DNA of 64,000 nt from Undibacterium sp. (GTDB lineage Bacteria > Pseudomonadota > Gammaproteobacteria > Burkholderiales > Burkholderiaceae_D). The stretch is from assembly GCA_030645915.1 (NCBI GenBank), contig JAUSNO010000005.1, forward strand, positions 1 through 64,000, given 5' to 3'. The notes beneath the pieces were generated by a model. The model was not told the origin of the DNA. It ran no database searches and saw only the letters and a program-made list of their open reading frames with translations. A program made the position numbers and the translations under genes. How positions within the stretch are numbered: position 1 is the stretch's first letter; each line of letters starts with the position of its first letter. Below, in pieces: positions 40,662-51,296 of the stretch.

Positions 40662-41504
40662 TTAATTCGATACCGCTTGCCATACCTTGATGGCATCAAC
40701 GGTTTCGGCCACATCATGAACGCGTACTATTTTAGCGCCTTGGGCTATCGCAGCAAGAGCTGCAGCCAGACTACCCGCCAAGCGTTGCTCAACTGGTTTA
40801 CCTGTTATTTCACCAATCATGGATTTGCGGGACACTCCAGTCAACAATGGCAAACCAAATTCAAGCTGATACTCGCGAATATATCGCATCATCGAAATAT
40901 TGTGCTTCAAAGTCTTACCGAATCCAAAACCGGGGTCAATGCAAATTCTATCTCTATGAATTCCCGCAAGTTCAAACTCTGCAATTCGTTGACGCAAAAA
41001 ATCTACAACTTCAGCATTCACGTTTGCATAATGCGGTTTCATTTGCATGGTGGATGGTGAGCTTTGCATATGCATGACACATAATCCAAGGTTTCCATCC
41101 ACAACTGCATTTTTAGATTCTTGCGAAACAAATCCTCGAATATCATTAATCATATCAACGCCGGCCAAAATAGCTTCTCGCATGACTTCTGGCTTATACG
41201 TATCAATTGACAAGGGTTTTCCGCAGTCGCGCAAAGCATAAATGACTGGCATGATACGCCGCAACTCTTCAGCCAACGGCAATGCCTGCGCTCCCGGTCG
41301 GCTTGATTCTGCACCGATATCAATGATATCGACTCCATCAAGGATCATTTGCTCAGCGTGGGAAATAGCTCCATCCAGAGACGTAAATTTTCCACCATCG
41401 GAAAATGAATCCGGCGTGATGTTAAGTATTCCCATCACTAATGGTTTAAATTGTTCACCACTTAATAGAAAGCGATATCGACCACATTCAAAATATTTAT
41501 TCAT
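40662..41504 (-). CDS. folP: Dihydropteroate synthase
   Basis: Joins p-aminobenzoate to the pterin pyrophosphate in folate synthesis; the sulfonamide target. The 280-residue TIM barrel shows VMGILNITPDSFSDGG, DIGAESSRPGA, ISIDT-type LSIDTYKPEV, VDMINDIRGF and GFGFGKTLKHN, with SRKSMIG near the end. I chose the ATG giving MNKYFECGRYRF; an in-frame GTG 33 bases upstream is possible. It lies between ftsH and glmM, the usual arrangement, with 18 bases to glmM. Confidence 0.95.
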   Translation of the reverse strand: MNKYFECGRYRFLLSGEQFKPLVMGILNITPDSFSDGGKFTSLDGAISHAEQMILDGVDIIDIGAESSRPGAQALPLAEELRRIMPVIYALRDCGKPLSIDTYKPEVMREAILAGVDMINDIRGFVSQESKNAVVDGNLGLCVMHMQSSPSTMQMKPHYANVNAEVVDFLRQRIAEFELAGIHRDRICIDPGFGFGKTLKHNISMMRYIREYQLEFGLPLLTGVSRKSMIGEITGKPVEQRLAGSLAAALAAIAQGAKIVRVHDVAETVDAIKVWQAVSN

Positions 41505-41576
41505 GAATAAAAAATAAGGGCGAGGATCGCTCCTCACCCTATTTAACAGATCAAAAAAATCAACGAACCAAACTAT

Positions 41577-43466
41577 CTAGGCAGGCGCGGTTGCATTCGG
41601 TGAGACGCCGCCTGGTGGGCTATCTGAAGAAGACTTGCGCGATGTATGCCCCTGTTTTGGTGGGTTCGGCTCCAGACCATTCATGATGTCATTAATCTGA
41701 TCAGCATCGATCGTTTCCCATTCTAACAAAGCTTTAGTCATCGCCTCGACCTTGTCGCGGTTTTGCTCCAGCAGTTGACGTGAAATCGCGTATTGTGCAT
41801 CCAAAATAAAACGAATTTCAGCGTCTACTTTTTGTTGTGTCGCTTCAGATATTGTTTTGGAAGAGCCACCGAAATACCCCTCTTGCTGACTATCTTCGTA
41901 AACCATCACGCCTAAACTATCTGACATTCCAAAACGCGTCACCATCGCACGCGCTAGTTTCGTCGCACGTGAAAAATCATTCGAAGCACCAGTAGACATT
42001 TGTCCAACAAACAACTCTTCTGCAATACGACCACCGAACAAAATAGCAATCTCTTCCAGCATTTTATCTTTATAACCGCTGATTTGATCATGCTCAGGCA
42101 ATTGCCAAGTCAACCCTAAAGCATTACCACGCGGCATAATCGTCACTTTGTGAACAGGATCAGCCTTAGGCAATAATTTTGCGACTACCGCATGACCGGA
42201 TTCGTGATACGCCGTATTACGTCGTTCGTCTTCGCGCATGACCATCGATTTACGCTCAGGTCCCATGTATATCTTATCTTTGGCATCTTCAAAATCTTGC
42301 ATCTCAACCAAACGCTTATTACGACGAGCTGCAAAAAGCGCAGATTCATTAACCAAATTTGCCAAATCAGCGCCAGAGAAGCCCGGTGTACCGCGAGCAA
42401 TAATATCTGCCCGTACATCAGGCGCGATAGGTACCTTACGCATGTGAACATTCAAAATTTGCTCACGGCCACGAATATCTGGCAAACTCACCGTCACTTG
42501 TCGATCAAAGCGACCTGGACGCAGTAACGCTTTATCTAGAACATCGGCACGGTTAGTTGCTGCAACTACGATCACGCCAGAGTTTGGTTCAAAACCATCC
42601 ATTTCAACCAACATCTGATTGAGTGTCTGTTCACGCTCATCATTGCCGCCGCCCATTCCTGCACCACGATGACGACCAACAGCATCAATTTCATCGATAA
42701 AGATAATGCATGGAGAATGTTTCTTGGCGTTCTCAAACATATCACGTACGCGAGACGCACCTACACCGACAAACATTTCAACGAAATCAGAACCCGAAAT
42801 AGTAAAAAATGGAACCTTAGCTTCACCCGCAATCGCACGAGCCAATAAAGTTTTACCTGTACCTGGAGGGCCGACCATTAGTACACCGCGTGGAATACGG
42901 CCACCAAGTTTTTGAAATTTCGTTGGATCGCGAAGAAAATCTACAATTTCACTTACTTCCTCTTTGGCTTCATCACATCCAGCCACGTCAGCAAATGTCA
43001 CGTTATTGTTTGTATCATCAAGCATGCGCGCTTTTGATTTACCAAAAGAAAAAGCACCACCCTTGCCGCCACCCTGCATTTGACGCATGAAAAATACCCA
43101 AACGCCAATCAACAATAACATTGGGAACCAAGAGATAAACACTTGCGAAAGAAAAGATTGTTCTTCAGGTGGTTTATTATCAAATTTAATACCATTATTG
43201 ACTAGGTCACCTACCAAGCCACGATCAAATATAGTTAATTGTGACTTTATTTTTTTGCCGTCAAGTGTGGTCGCAACGACTGTACGATTGACATCATCAA
43301 TAGTCGCATCTTTGATATGTTTGGCTCTTACTTCATCCAAGAACTCTGAATAAGGCATGGAAGTAGCACCAGAGCCTATCCCTTTGCCATCGAATTGCTT
43401 AAAAACCATAAAGAGCACCAGGGCAATAACGACCCAAATGGCTGCTTTAGAAAACGTATTGTTCAC
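41577..43466 (-). CDS. ftsH: ATP-dependent zinc metalloprotease FtsH
   Basis: Membrane-anchored hexameric AAA+ protease that degrades misfolded membrane proteins and short-lived regulators such as sigma-32 and LpxC in E. coli. The 629-residue protein has two transmembrane helices (about 7-24 and 98-118) enclosing a small periplasmic domain. The AAA module has Walker A GPPGTGKT and the [13 protein letters not shown] pore loop. The protease domain has HESGH. The start is GTG, decided by AAGGAG six bases upstream, so the product begins [12 protein letters not shown]. The C-terminal tail is Ser/Pro-rich and variable. It follows rlmE. Confidence 0.97.
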   Translation of the reverse strand: MNNTFSKAAIWVVIALVLFMVFKQFDGKGIGSGATSMPYSEFLDEVRAKHIKDATIDDVNRTVVATTLDGKKIKSQLTIFDRGLVGDLVNNGIKFDNKPPEEQSFLSQVFISWFPMLLLIGVWVFFMRQMQGGGKGGAFSFGKSKARMLDDTNNNVTFADVAGCDEAKEEVSEIVDFLRDPTKFQKLGGRIPRGVLMVGPPGTGKTLLARAIAGEAKVPFFTISGSDFVEMFVGVGASRVRDMFENAKKHSPCIIFIDEIDAVGRHRGAGMGGGNDEREQTLNQMLVEMDGFEPNSGVIVVAATNRADVLDKALLRPGRFDRQVTVSLPDIRGREQILNVHMRKVPIAPDVRADIIARGTPGFSGADLANLVNESALFAARRNKRLVEMQDFEDAKDKIYMGPERKSMVMREDERRNTAYHESGHAVVAKLLPKADPVHKVTIMPRGNALGLTWQLPEHDQISGYKDKMLEEIAILFGGRIAEELFVGQMSTGASNDFSRATKLARAMVTRFGMSDSLGVMVYEDSQQEGYFGGSSKTISEATQQKVDAEIRFILDAQYAISRQLLEQNRDKVEAMTKALLEWETIDADQINDIMNGLEPNPPKQGHTSRKSSSDSPPGGVSPNATAPA

Positions 43467-43603
43467 GAGAACTCCTTGGACGTACATTAAACGTACGAAA
43501 TGCCTTACATGTGTAAGTACTTATTCTACCCGCATTGGATAGAGCTTGCTAGAGAGGATATATTGACGACATTGATGAATATCAAGAGCAAAAAAACATA
43601 TTT

Positions 43604-44242
43604 TTAATTTTTCAGGCCTTTTCCAAGCAAAAAAATCTCCGATGATTTATCTTTACTTGCTTTGGGTTTCTTATTTGCCACTGTTTTAAATTCAGTTTTA
43701 AATAGATCTACAATAGTATTGTATGCTGGGCCATGGAAGCACTTCACCAACAATGCGCCATTCGGTTTCAGATGTGCTTTAGCAAATTCTACCGCCAACT
43801 CAATGATATATTCAATTCTTGCTGCATCAACCGTCGGAATACCAGAAAGGTTAGGGGCCATGTCTGACAATACAAGATCTACCTTCCGCCCACGCAACTG
43901 CTCCTCCAGCAACTGAAGTACATCTTCCTCTTGGAAATCTCCTTGAATAAAATGCACATCTGCTATCGGCTCCATCATCAATAAATCCAATGCGAATATT
44001 TCACCTAGAATGCCGCCACCATCCTTTCCCGCCAGTTTATTTCTTACATATTGCGACCAACTGCCAGGCGTTGCACCAAGATCAACAATAATTTGTCCCG
44101 GTTTGATCAATTTTTCGGTTTCGTCTATTTCTTTTAGTTTATAAACAGCTCTGGCACGATAGCCTTCTTTTTGTGCCAATTTCACATATGGATCATTTAT
44201 GTGATCATGGACCCAATTTTGATTGAATTTATTCTTTGCCAT
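43604..44242 (-). CDS. rlmE: 23S rRNA (uridine2552-2'-O)-methyltransferase
   Basis: FtsJ/RrmJ-type enzyme of 212 residues that methylates U2552 in the A-loop during late 50S assembly. The N-terminus has [27 protein letters not shown]. The SAM loop [16 protein letters not shown], the catalytic Asp in [12 protein letters not shown] and the Lys in LLVKCFHGP outline the K-D-K-E active site, with the first Lys in AVYKL. The gene is divergent from yhbY, with 32 bases between the start codons, and precedes ftsH as in E. coli. Confidence 0.97.
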   Translation of the reverse strand: MAKNKFNQNWVHDHINDPYVKLAQKEGYRARAVYKLKEIDETEKLIKPGQIIVDLGATPGSWSQYVRNKLAGKDGGGILGEIFALDLLMMEPIADVHFIQGDFQEEDVLQLLEEQLRGRKVDLVLSDMAPNLSGIPTVDAARIEYIIELAVEFAKAHLKPNGALLVKCFHGPAYNTIVDLFKTEFKTVANKKPKASKDKSSEIFLLGKGLKN

Positions 44243-44274
44243 TAGCGTAAAATACTGCCTTTAAAGGAATTTAT

Positions 44275-44751
44275 ATGTTAAAACTTACGCCCGCCGAAAG
44301 AAGCGAATTACGCGCCGAAGCGCATGCGCTCAAACCCATCGTACTTATTGGTGAAGCTGGTCTATCTCCAGCAGTTCTAAAAGAAATTGATGCTGGACTC
44401 AATTCGCATGGCTTAATCAAAGTACGCGTCTTTGGTGATGATCGTGAAGCGCGCGTCGCCATGTACGATACCATTTGTAGCTCATTAGAAGCGGCTCCTG
44501 TTCAGCACATCGGCAAATTATTTGTCATCTACCGTCCAAAACTGGATGGAACCAAAGAAATCAAATTAGTAAAAAGAGGCAAAGGTTTACGCGAAGTGAC
44601 TATTGTCAAACCAAGTGCAAGTGGGACCAAAAAACCTTCAGTATCAAAAGTAATGGTAAAAGGCAATGAACGTGTCACTCAAGGTGGCAATATCAAGCGA
44701 GCAAAACCACGTCAGAGCAGTGCAAAAAAGTCTGCTTTAGGAAATTCCTAG
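44275..44751 (+). CDS. yhbY: YhbY-type CRM-domain RNA-binding protein
   Basis: Ribosome-assembly RNA-binding protein of 158 residues. The CRM domain (1-97) shows LTPAERSELRAEAHALKP, the GxxG-type loop IGEAGLSPAVLKEID, and GLIKVRVFGDDREAR. A basic Lys/Ser-rich extension (about 98-158) is absent from the 97-residue E. coli protein but common in betaproteobacteria. The family binds pre-50S particles. Divergent from rlmE, the 23S methyltransferase, it forms a ribosome-maturation pair. A terminator follows. Confidence 0.93.
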   Translation: MLKLTPAERSELRAEAHALKPIVLIGEAGLSPAVLKEIDAGLNSHGLIKVRVFGDDREARVAMYDTICSSLEAAPVQHIGKLFVIYRPKLDGTKEIKLVKRGKGLREVTIVKPSASGTKKPSVSKVMVKGNERVTQGGNIKRAKPRQSSAKKSALGNS

Positions 44752-44773
44752 TCGGTCTAATGCATACTTGACT

Positions 44774-44805
44774 GGGGTGCATTTTCTGTGCACCCCGATT
44801 ATTTA
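44774..44805 (+). terminator. Terminator between yhbY and greA
   Basis: GGGGTGCA and TGCACCCC form a perfect 8-bp stem followed by GATTATTTATTTT, suited to ending yhbY. Read on the other strand it lies right after the greA stop but with a poor T-run. Confidence 0.85.
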
Positions 44806-44807
44806 TT

Positions 44808-45284
44808 TTAGATGTATAAAACATCAAGCACTTCATACTCGCGTACGCCTGCTGGCGCTTGCACACCAACTACATCGCCGGCATATTTTCCGATTAATGC
44901 ACGCGCGATCGGTGAGGTAATAGACACCTTACGCTCCTTGATATCGGCTTCGTCTTCGCCCACTATCTGATAAGTGACTTTCTGACCTGTTTCAAGATCT
45001 TCCAGGTGAACTGTCGAAGCAAATACCACACGCCCTTCCGCATCGAGGGTGGTTGGATCAATAATTTGTGCAGCGCTTAGCTTGCCATCAATATCGGCAA
45101 TGCGCCCTTCGATAAAACTCTGACGCTCTTTCGCTGCATCATAATCAGCATTCTCAGACAAATCTCCATGAGCTCTTGCTTCTGCAATAGCGCTGATCAC
45201 TGCTGGACGCTCTTTTGTTTTAAGTTTGTGCAATTCTTGCTTGAGCAATTCTGCGCCGAACTTGGTTAAAGGTACTGAACTCAT
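44808..45284 (-). CDS. greA: Transcription elongation factor GreA
   Basis: Rescues backtracked RNA polymerase by stimulating cleavage of the nascent RNA. The 158-residue protein has an N-terminal coiled coil (about 1-75) whose tip carries the acidic residues in [14 protein letters not shown] (D and E near 41-44), which enter the secondary channel. The C-terminal FKBP-like domain ends with [21 protein letters not shown]. It lies downstream of carB as in most Burkholderiales, separated by a strong terminator, so it probably has its own promoter. Confidence 0.97.
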   Translation of the reverse strand: MSSVPLTKFGAELLKQELHKLKTKERPAVISAIAEARAHGDLSENADYDAAKERQSFIEGRIADIDGKLSAAQIIDPTTLDAEGRVVFASTVHLEDLETGQKVTYQIVGEDEADIKERKVSITSPIARALIGKYAGDVVGVQAPAGVREYEVLDVLYI

Positions 45285-45393
45285 ATCATTAACTTAAAAA
45301 ATGGGGTTAACTAAAATCTCAAAGGCACAAATAGAAATTTTCGAGACAAAAATCGCCAATCACTGCCATGCCGTTTATATGATGTAACACATG

Positions 45394-45417
45394 CAAAGTT
45401 TTGCCATTTAAACTTTG
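45394..45417. promoter_or_regulatory. Inverted repeat upstream of greA
   Basis: CAAAGTTT and AAACTTTG are perfect 8-base inverted copies around an 8-base spacer, in the gap between the carB terminator and greA. It could be an operator or leader hairpin of greA. Confidence 0.4.
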
Positions 45418-45430
45418 TACATCGACGAAA

Positions 45431-45490
45431 TTAAATAAAAATACAGAGGCCACATGAACATCAGCTGAGCTGCTGTTATCTGTGGCCTCT
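45431..45490 (-). terminator. Terminator of carB, long two-part hairpin
   Basis: AGAGGCCACA and TGTGGCCTCT form a perfect 10-bp outer stem. Inside it AACA-CAGC and GCTG-TGTT form a second stem around TGA, so most of the 46-base hairpin can pair. On the minus strand GTATTTTTATTT follows. Confidence 0.9.
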
Positions 45491-45514
45491 TCCTTAAAGC
45501 TTGTTTATATCTAT

Positions 45515-48500
45515 TCAGTGTAAGGTTTTATGCAGACCTTGTAAATCATAGACATTCAATTCATTAAGGTGACGCATTCCTTCTACCGCAGCTTCTGCGC
45601 CAGCGATAGTAGTATATGTTACGGCTCCAGCTGCCAAAGAAGAGACACGGATCGCCCTAGAGTCATTGATCGCATTGCGCTTTTCTTCCACAGTATTGAT
45701 AACCATCGCAATATCGCGATTTTTAATGATATCAACAACGTGCGGTCTGCCTTCTGCAACTTTATTAATCGTAGCGCAAGGAATACCGGCGGCAACAATT
45801 GCAGCCGAAGTTCCCTTCGTTGCGACCAGAGCAAAACCCATTCCCAATAAATCTTGTGCAATCTTAACGGCACGTGGTTTGTCCGCTGTTTTTACACTTA
45901 GGAAAACTTTGCCAGATTTCGGCAATTTTATACCTGCGCCGAGCTGTGATTTAACAAAAGCTTCACCAAAAGTCTTTCCAACTCCCATTACCTCACCAGT
46001 TGATTTCATTTCTGGTCCAAGGATAGTATCAACACCTGGAAATTTCACGAATGGAAAAACCGCTTCCTTAACGCTGAAGTAGGATGGAACAACTTCATTG
46101 AATACTCCTTGCGAATCCAATGATTGCCCGACCATGCAACGAGCAGCAATCTTCGCCAGTTGCAAACCAGTCACTTTAGAAACAAACGGAACAGTGCGAG
46201 ATGCCCGTGGATTAACCTCAAGAACAAAAACAATATCTTTGCCATCTTGCTGCTGTATCGCGAACTGGACATTCATCAATCCAACTACGTTCAACCCCTT
46301 TGCCATTAAAGAAGTTTGGCGTTTTAACTCGTCAATGGTTTCCGACTTGAGTGAATATGGAGGCAATGAGCAGGCAGAATCACCGGAATGGACGCCTGCT
46401 TGCTCAATATGTTCCATTACACCACCGATGAAAGTACGTTGACCATCCGATAAACAATCCACATCCACTTCAATCGCATCATTCAAAAAACGATCAAGCA
46501 ACACCGGAGAATCATGTGAAACTTTAACGGCCTCGCGCATGTATCGCTCAAGATCACGCTGTTCATGAACGATTTCCATCGCGCGACCGCCTAATACATA
46601 GGATGGACGTACAACCAGCGGGTAACCGATTTCCTGAGCCAACTCAAGGGCATCCGCTTCAGTGCGTGCCGTACGGTTTGGCGGTTGACGCAAGCCTAGC
46701 TCATGCAACATTTTCTGGAAACGCTCGCGGTCCTCAGCAGCATCAATCATGTCTGGTGAAGTACCTATGATAGGCACGCCATTGGCTTCTAACTCAAGAG
46801 CCAGTTTCAGCGGAGTTTGCCCGCCATATTGCACAATCACGCCAACTGGTTTTTCCAAGTCGACAATCTCAAGTACATCTTCCAGTGTCAACGGCTCAAA
46901 ATACAAGCGGTCGGACGTATCATAGTCGGTCGATACTGTTTCAGGATTGCAGTTGACCATGATGGTTTCGTAGCCATCTTCGCGCATCGCGAAAGCGGCA
47001 TGCACACAACAATAGTCAAACTCAATTCCCTGCCCGATACGATTTGGCCCGCCGCCCAAGACCATGATTTTTTTCTTGTCGGTAGGTGCTGATTCGCATT
47101 CTTCCTCGTACGTGGAGTACATGTAGGCGGTCTTGGTAGCAAACTCGCCAGCACAAGTATCAACGCGTTTATAGACTGGTCGAACATTCATCGCACGGCG
47201 CTGATTGCGTACCGCAGTATCGGTTGTTTTCAGTAGTTTTGCCAGGCGACGATCTGCGAATCCTTTTTGCTTCAACTTCAGCAAAACATCTTTATCTATC
47301 GTATCAAGCGTCTGCGTGTCCAACCAGAGTTCGATATCGATAAGGTCCTTAATCTGCGCGAGGAACCACGGATCAATATGCGTTAGTTGATGAACCTCTT
47401 CCAAGGTAAAACCATGTGCAAAAGCATCGCCGACATACCAGATACGATCAGGGCCAGGTTCGCCCAATTCTTTTTCCAAGATCTCGCGATCCTGAGTTTT
47501 TTCATTCATTCCATCAACGCCAACCTCCAAACCGCGCAACGCTTTTTGAAACGATTCCTGAAAGGTGCGACCAATCGCCATGACTTCACCAACAGACTTC
47601 ATTTGCGTTGTCAGACGATTATCGGCTTGTGGAAATTTTTCAAAAGTAAACCGAGGAATTTTAGTCACAACATAATCGATCGACGGTTCAAATGATGCGG
47701 GTGTAGCACCACCGGTAATATCATTGCGCAATTCATCAAGAGTAAAACCGACTGCCAGTTTCGCCGCAATTTTTGCGATCGGAAAACCAGTCGCTTTGGA
47801 TGCCAAGGCCGAAGAGCGAGACACGCGCGGATTCATCTCAATCACAATCATGCGACCATCGACTGGATTGATTGAAAACTGCACATTAGAACCACCGGTA
47901 TCGACACCAATTTCACGCAATACTGCCAACGAGGCATTACGCATGATTTGATATTCTTTATCTGTCAATGTTTGTGCCGGCGCCACAGTGATCGAATCAC
48001 CGGTATGCACACCCATAGGATCCAGGTTTTCGATAGAACAAACGATGATGCAGTTATCCGCTTTATCGCGCACCACTTCCATTTCGTACTCTTTCCAGCC
48101 GATCAATGATTCTTCAATCAGTAATTCACTGGTCGGTGATGCTTCTAATCCTCGCTTGCAAATCGTCTCAAACTCTTCTTCATTGTAGGCAATGCCGCCG
48201 CCGGTTCCACCCATGGTAAATGATGGACGGATGATAGTAGGAAACCCCAGTGTTTTTTGCACTGCCCAAGATTCGTCCATCGTGTGCGCCACGCCAGATC
48301 GAGCAGAACCGAGCCCTATCTTGGTCATCGCATCTTTAAATTTCGAACGATCTTCTGCCTTATCAATCGCCTCTGGAGACGCGCCGATCAATTCACAATT
48401 GTATTTTTCCAATACACCATGTTTATGCAAATCCAAAGCACAATTGAGCGCAGTTTGCCCACCCATGGTCGGCAAAATGGCATCAGGCCGCTCTTTGTCA

Positions 48501-48733
48501 ATAATGCGTTCAACCACCTGCCAGGTAATAGGCTCGATGTATGTCACATCGGCCATCTCCGGATCAGTCATGATCGTGGCCGGATTACTATTCACCAAGA
48601 TGACTTTATAGCCCTCTTCACGCAGTGCCTTACATGCCTGCGCGCCAGAATAATCAAATTCACATGCTTGGCCGATGATGATAGGACCAGCACCAATAAT
48701 CAAAATACTTTTTATATCAATACGTTTAGGCAT
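45515..48733 (-). CDS. carB: Carbamoyl-phosphate synthase large subunit
   Basis: Makes carbamoyl phosphate from bicarbonate, ATP and ammonia supplied by CarA, feeding arginine and pyrimidine synthesis. The 1072-residue protein has the expected internal duplication: two ATP-grasp halves (each opening with a nucleotide-binding segment, [20 protein letters not shown] and [18 protein letters not shown]), then a C-terminal MGS-like allosteric domain (about 935-1072) that in E. coli binds UMP and ornithine. A GGAGA ribosome site precedes the ATG. The start lies two bases after the carA stop. Confidence 0.98.
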   Translation of the reverse strand: MPKRIDIKSILIIGAGPIIIGQACEFDYSGAQACKALREEGYKVILVNSNPATIMTDPEMADVTYIEPITWQVVERIIDKERPDAILPTMGGQTALNCALDLHKHGVLEKYNCELIGASPEAIDKAEDRSKFKDAMTKIGLGSARSGVAHTMDESWAVQKTLGFPTIIRPSFTMGGTGGGIAYNEEEFETICKRGLEASPTSELLIEESLIGWKEYEMEVVRDKADNCIIVCSIENLDPMGVHTGDSITVAPAQTLTDKEYQIMRNASLAVLREIGVDTGGSNVQFSINPVDGRMIVIEMNPRVSRSSALASKATGFPIAKIAAKLAVGFTLDELRNDITGGATPASFEPSIDYVVTKIPRFTFEKFPQADNRLTTQMKSVGEVMAIGRTFQESFQKALRGLEVGVDGMNEKTQDREILEKELGEPGPDRIWYVGDAFAHGFTLEEVHQLTHIDPWFLAQIKDLIDIELWLDTQTLDTIDKDVLLKLKQKGFADRRLAKLLKTTDTAVRNQRRAMNVRPVYKRVDTCAGEFATKTAYMYSTYEEECESAPTDKKKIMVLGGGPNRIGQGIEFDYCCVHAAFAMREDGYETIMVNCNPETVSTDYDTSDRLYFEPLTLEDVLEIVDLEKPVGVIVQYGGQTPLKLALELEANGVPIIGTSPDMIDAAEDRERFQKMLHELGLRQPPNRTARTEADALELAQEIGYPLVVRPSYVLGGRAMEIVHEQRDLERYMREAVKVSHDSPVLLDRFLNDAIEVDVDCLSDGQRTFIGGVMEHIEQAGVHSGDSACSLPPYSLKSETIDELKRQTSLMAKGLNVVGLMNVQFAIQQQDGKDIVFVLEVNPRASRTVPFVSKVTGLQLAKIAARCMVGQSLDSQGVFNEVVPSYFSVKEAVFPFVKFPGVDTILGPEMKSTGEVMGVGKTFGEAFVKSQLGAGIKLPKSGKVFLSVKTADKPRAVKIAQDLLGMGFALVATKGTSAAIVAAGIPCATINKVAEGRPHVVDIIKNRDIAMVINTVEEKRNAINDSRAIRVSSLAAGAVTYTTIAGAEAAVEGMRHLNELNVYDLQGLHKTLH

Positions 48734-48735
48734 TT

Positions 48736-49902
48736 TTAATTTTTCTCCATCTTTGCCTGAGCCATCAATGTGGTAAAGCGATCAAATAGGTAGGCAATAT
48801 CATGTGGTCCAGGCGAAGCTTCCGGATGCCCTTGAAAGCAAAACGCAGGTTTATCGATGCGGGCAAAACCTTGCAGTGAGCCGTCAAATAATGAAACATG
48901 CGTCACACGGCAATTGGCTGGCAACGATGCCGCGTCAACAGCAAACCCGTGGTTCTGAGAAGTGATTAACACTTGTTTGCTATCGAGATCTTGCACAGGA
49001 TGGTTTGCACCGTGGTGGCCGAATTTCATTTTTAATGTTTTGGCACCAGAGGCTAAAGCCATGATTTGATGACCAAGACAAATACCAAATGTAGGGAGAC
49101 CTTTTTCGATTAACTCTCTGGCTGCAGCGATCGCATAGTCACAAGGCTCAGGGTCGCCAGGACCGTTCGACAAAAATACACCATCAGGATTGAGAGCCAA
49201 CACATCTGCTGCGCTAGATTGGGCAGGCAAAACAGTGACCTTGCAATCCCGTTGCGCCAGCATCCGCAAAATATTACGTTTGACGCCAAAATCAAATGCC
49301 ACCACATGAAATTTTGGATCGGACAAAACGCCATACCCCTTACCCAAAGTCCACTCAGCTTCAGTCCAATCGTATGGCTTGCTTGCCGACACAACCTTTG
49401 CCAAGTCCATGCCAGACAAACCCGGAAATGATTTAGCCAGTTCGATTGCCTTTGCAGCATCAGCACCAACCAGAATAGCACCGCCTTGCGCACCTTTTTC
49501 GCGCAGGATACGCGTCAATTTTCGGGTATCAATTCCTGCGATCGCAACAATATTTTGCGACTTCAGATAATCAGACAAAGATTGTTCGGAGCGAAAATTG
49601 GACAACAGAAGAGGTAAATCTTTAATGATCAAACCAGCTGCATGAATTTTGTCCGACTCGACATCCTCGGCATTGACGCCCGTATTACCAATATGAGGAT
49701 ACGTTAAGGTAACGATTTGAGAACTATAACTTGGATCAGTAAGAATTTCCTGATATCCGGTCATTGAAGTATTGAACACGACCTCACCTATGGTGTGGCC
49801 AGCAGAACCAATAGAAATACCCGTAAATATTGTGCCATCAGCGAGGGCAAGAATAGCGGTGGTATCTTGATTGGAACGTAAAGACTGCGGAATGGGCAGC
49901 AA
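48736..49902 (-). CDS. carA: Carbamoyl-phosphate synthase small subunit
   Basis: Glutaminase subunit of 388 residues that supplies ammonia to CarB. The N-terminal domain begins at [14 protein letters not shown]. The class I amidotransferase domain has the nucleophile Cys in [15 protein letters not shown] and the His-Glu pair in [11 protein letters not shown]. The start is the TTG giving [15 protein letters not shown] lies six bases upstream of it, whereas a TTG two codons earlier directly abuts AGGAG and cannot be used well. A near-consensus promoter lies about 150 bases upstream. Confidence 0.95.
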   Translation of the reverse strand: MLPIPQSLRSNQDTTAILALADGTIFTGISIGSAGHTIGEVVFNTSMTGYQEILTDPSYSSQIVTLTYPHIGNTGVNAEDVESDKIHAAGLIIKDLPLLLSNFRSEQSLSDYLKSQNIVAIAGIDTRKLTRILREKGAQGGAILVGADAAKAIELAKSFPGLSGMDLAKVVSASKPYDWTEAEWTLGKGYGVLSDPKFHVVAFDFGVKRNILRMLAQRDCKVTVLPAQSSAADVLALNPDGVFLSNGPGDPEPCDYAIAAARELIEKGLPTFGICLGHQIMALASGAKTLKMKFGHHGANHPVQDLDSKQVLITSQNHGFAVDAASLPANCRVTHVSLFDGSLQGFARIDKPAFCFQGHPEASPGPHDIAYLFDRFTTLMAQAKMEKN

Positions 49903-50052
49903 GGGCAACTCCTATAATGTTACCGTCGCTGCGCCGCACCAAAATGATCGTAGCAAAGTGCCACGCTAAGCAATCCAGGTGGCAAGAACGATCAAAGGAG
50001 AGTGAGAATTAGGTATGCGCTACGACGAGATTTGAATTAGCTAAACCCGCGA

Positions 50053-50081
50053 ATTATAGCGCAAAACTGCCCTTCAAGCAA
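50053..50081 (-). promoter_or_regulatory. carAB promoter
   Basis: On the minus strand TTGCTT and a perfect TATAAT stand exactly 17 bases apart. Transcription would start near 50046, giving a leader of roughly 140 bases before the carA start. I saw no clear attenuator in that leader. Confidence 0.75.
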
Positions 50082-50137
50082 ACGCGCTTGCGAATAAGGG
50101 CAACCCCGAAAAATTATTTACCTAACAAAATACCCCC

Positions 50138-50545
50138 TCAAGCAAGCAACGCGGCAATGCCTGCCTTTGCGACCTGAGCATCTTCCGACGACTTGACACC
50201 AGAAACACCCACCGCCCCTACACATTGCCCATGAACAATAATTGGCACTCCGCCTTCCAACATTCCCTCTAAAATAGGCGCGCTTAAAAAAGAATAACGC
50301 CCCGCATTAATAATATCTTCATATATTTTTGATTCGCGCCGACCTAACGCTGCAGTAACGGCCTTAGCAGGAGCAATATGCGCAGAGATCGGAGCAACAC
50401 CATCAAGGCGCTGCAGCCACATCAGATGCCCACCGTCATCCACAATAGCAATTACTACCGCCCAACCATTGGCCAATGCCTCAGATTCTGCTGCAGCAGC
50501 AATGATTTTTACGTCGTCCAAAGTTAAAACAGATTTTGTTTGCAT
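50138..50545 (-). CDS. GlcG/HbpS family protein
   Basis: Small soluble protein of 135 residues of the Haem_degrading (DUF336) family, which includes GlcG and the haem-binding HbpS. Family features seen are LTLDDVKIIAAAAESEA at the start, GWAVVIAIVDDGGHLMWLQRLDG, a central SFLSAPILEGMLEGGVPIIV and the Gly-rich CVGAVGVSGVKSSED. No signal peptide is evident, so it should be cytoplasmic. Its function is not established; some relatives bind haem or act in corrinoid or glycolate pathways. It stands alone upstream of carA on the same strand. Confidence 0.85.
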   Translation of the reverse strand: MQTKSVLTLDDVKIIAAAAESEALANGWAVVIAIVDDGGHLMWLQRLDGVAPISAHIAPAKAVTAALGRRESKIYEDIINAGRYSFLSAPILEGMLEGGVPIIVHGQCVGAVGVSGVKSSEDAQVAKAGIAALLA

Positions 50546-50714
50546 GTCAACTCCTCCTTAAGAGGGATGAATTGTACGGGACACACAACTTCCTTTGTAT
50601 ACAAAGTGTTTTGATCATTAATAAATAAAATTAATTATTTGCAACTTATCAAGCAAAGTTTACATTCTCAAATAGATCGCTTACATTAGGTCGGTTTTCA
50701 AATCAGACATCCCG

Positions 50715-51254
50715 ATGCAAATAAAGGCTTCCAAGCTATCTAGAAATATCAAATTTGTCCTGACGCTGACATTGCTTCAGTGCGCCATTTCCAACCAATG
50801 CTTAGCCACAGAGAACCCATTTCCTGAATCATCAACAGCATTTATCAAACTACAAGAGTTGCGTGACCGAGCCTCTGATTTGACGGTTAAGGCAATGGAC
50901 ATGCTAGGAATCCGCTATAAACGCGGGGGTAACACTCCAGAAAATGGCTTAGATTGCAGCGGTTTTGTACGTTACGTGTTTAAAGATGCTGTAGGCGCTG
51001 AATTACCAAGAACGTCCCAGGAGATTAGCAAAGTAGGAGAGCAAATAGAGGCGAAGGACTTACAACCTGGAGATCTGGTTTTTTACAATACGCTGCGCCG
51101 AGGCTTTTCTCATGTTGGTATATATTTGGGCGACAACAAATTCATTCACTCCCCTTCTGCAGGAGGGCAGGTTCGAATTGAAAGCATGGACATCAGCTAC
51201 TGGAAAAAACGCTTTAACGGCGCAAGAAGAATTAACGAAGAACCCAAAAAATAA
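50715..51254 (+). CDS. NlpC/P60 family cell-wall hydrolase
   Basis: Exported peptidase of 179 residues (C40). A signal sequence covers about 1-31. The catalytic domain shows the nucleophile C81 in NGLDCSGFVRYVF, H133 in SHVGIYLGD and H145 in FIHSPSAGGQV, the expected Cys-His-His triad. The family cuts peptidoglycan stem peptides, typically between D-Glu and mesoDAP. The N-terminal signal region contains a Cys (C23) but no proper lipobox, so it is probably periplasmic and soluble. It is transcribed alone, converging on the patatin gene. Confidence 0.92.
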   Translation: MQIKASKLSRNIKFVLTLTLLQCAISNQCLATENPFPESSTAFIKLQELRDRASDLTVKAMDMLGIRYKRGGNTPENGLDCSGFVRYVFKDAVGAELPRTSQEISKVGEQIEAKDLQPGDLVFYNTLRRGFSHVGIYLGDNKFIHSPSAGGQVRIESMDISYWKKRFNGARRINEEPKK

Positions 51255-51296
51255 AGCGGTCAATTCAGCATTAAAACAATCGGATTGACACTCTTT

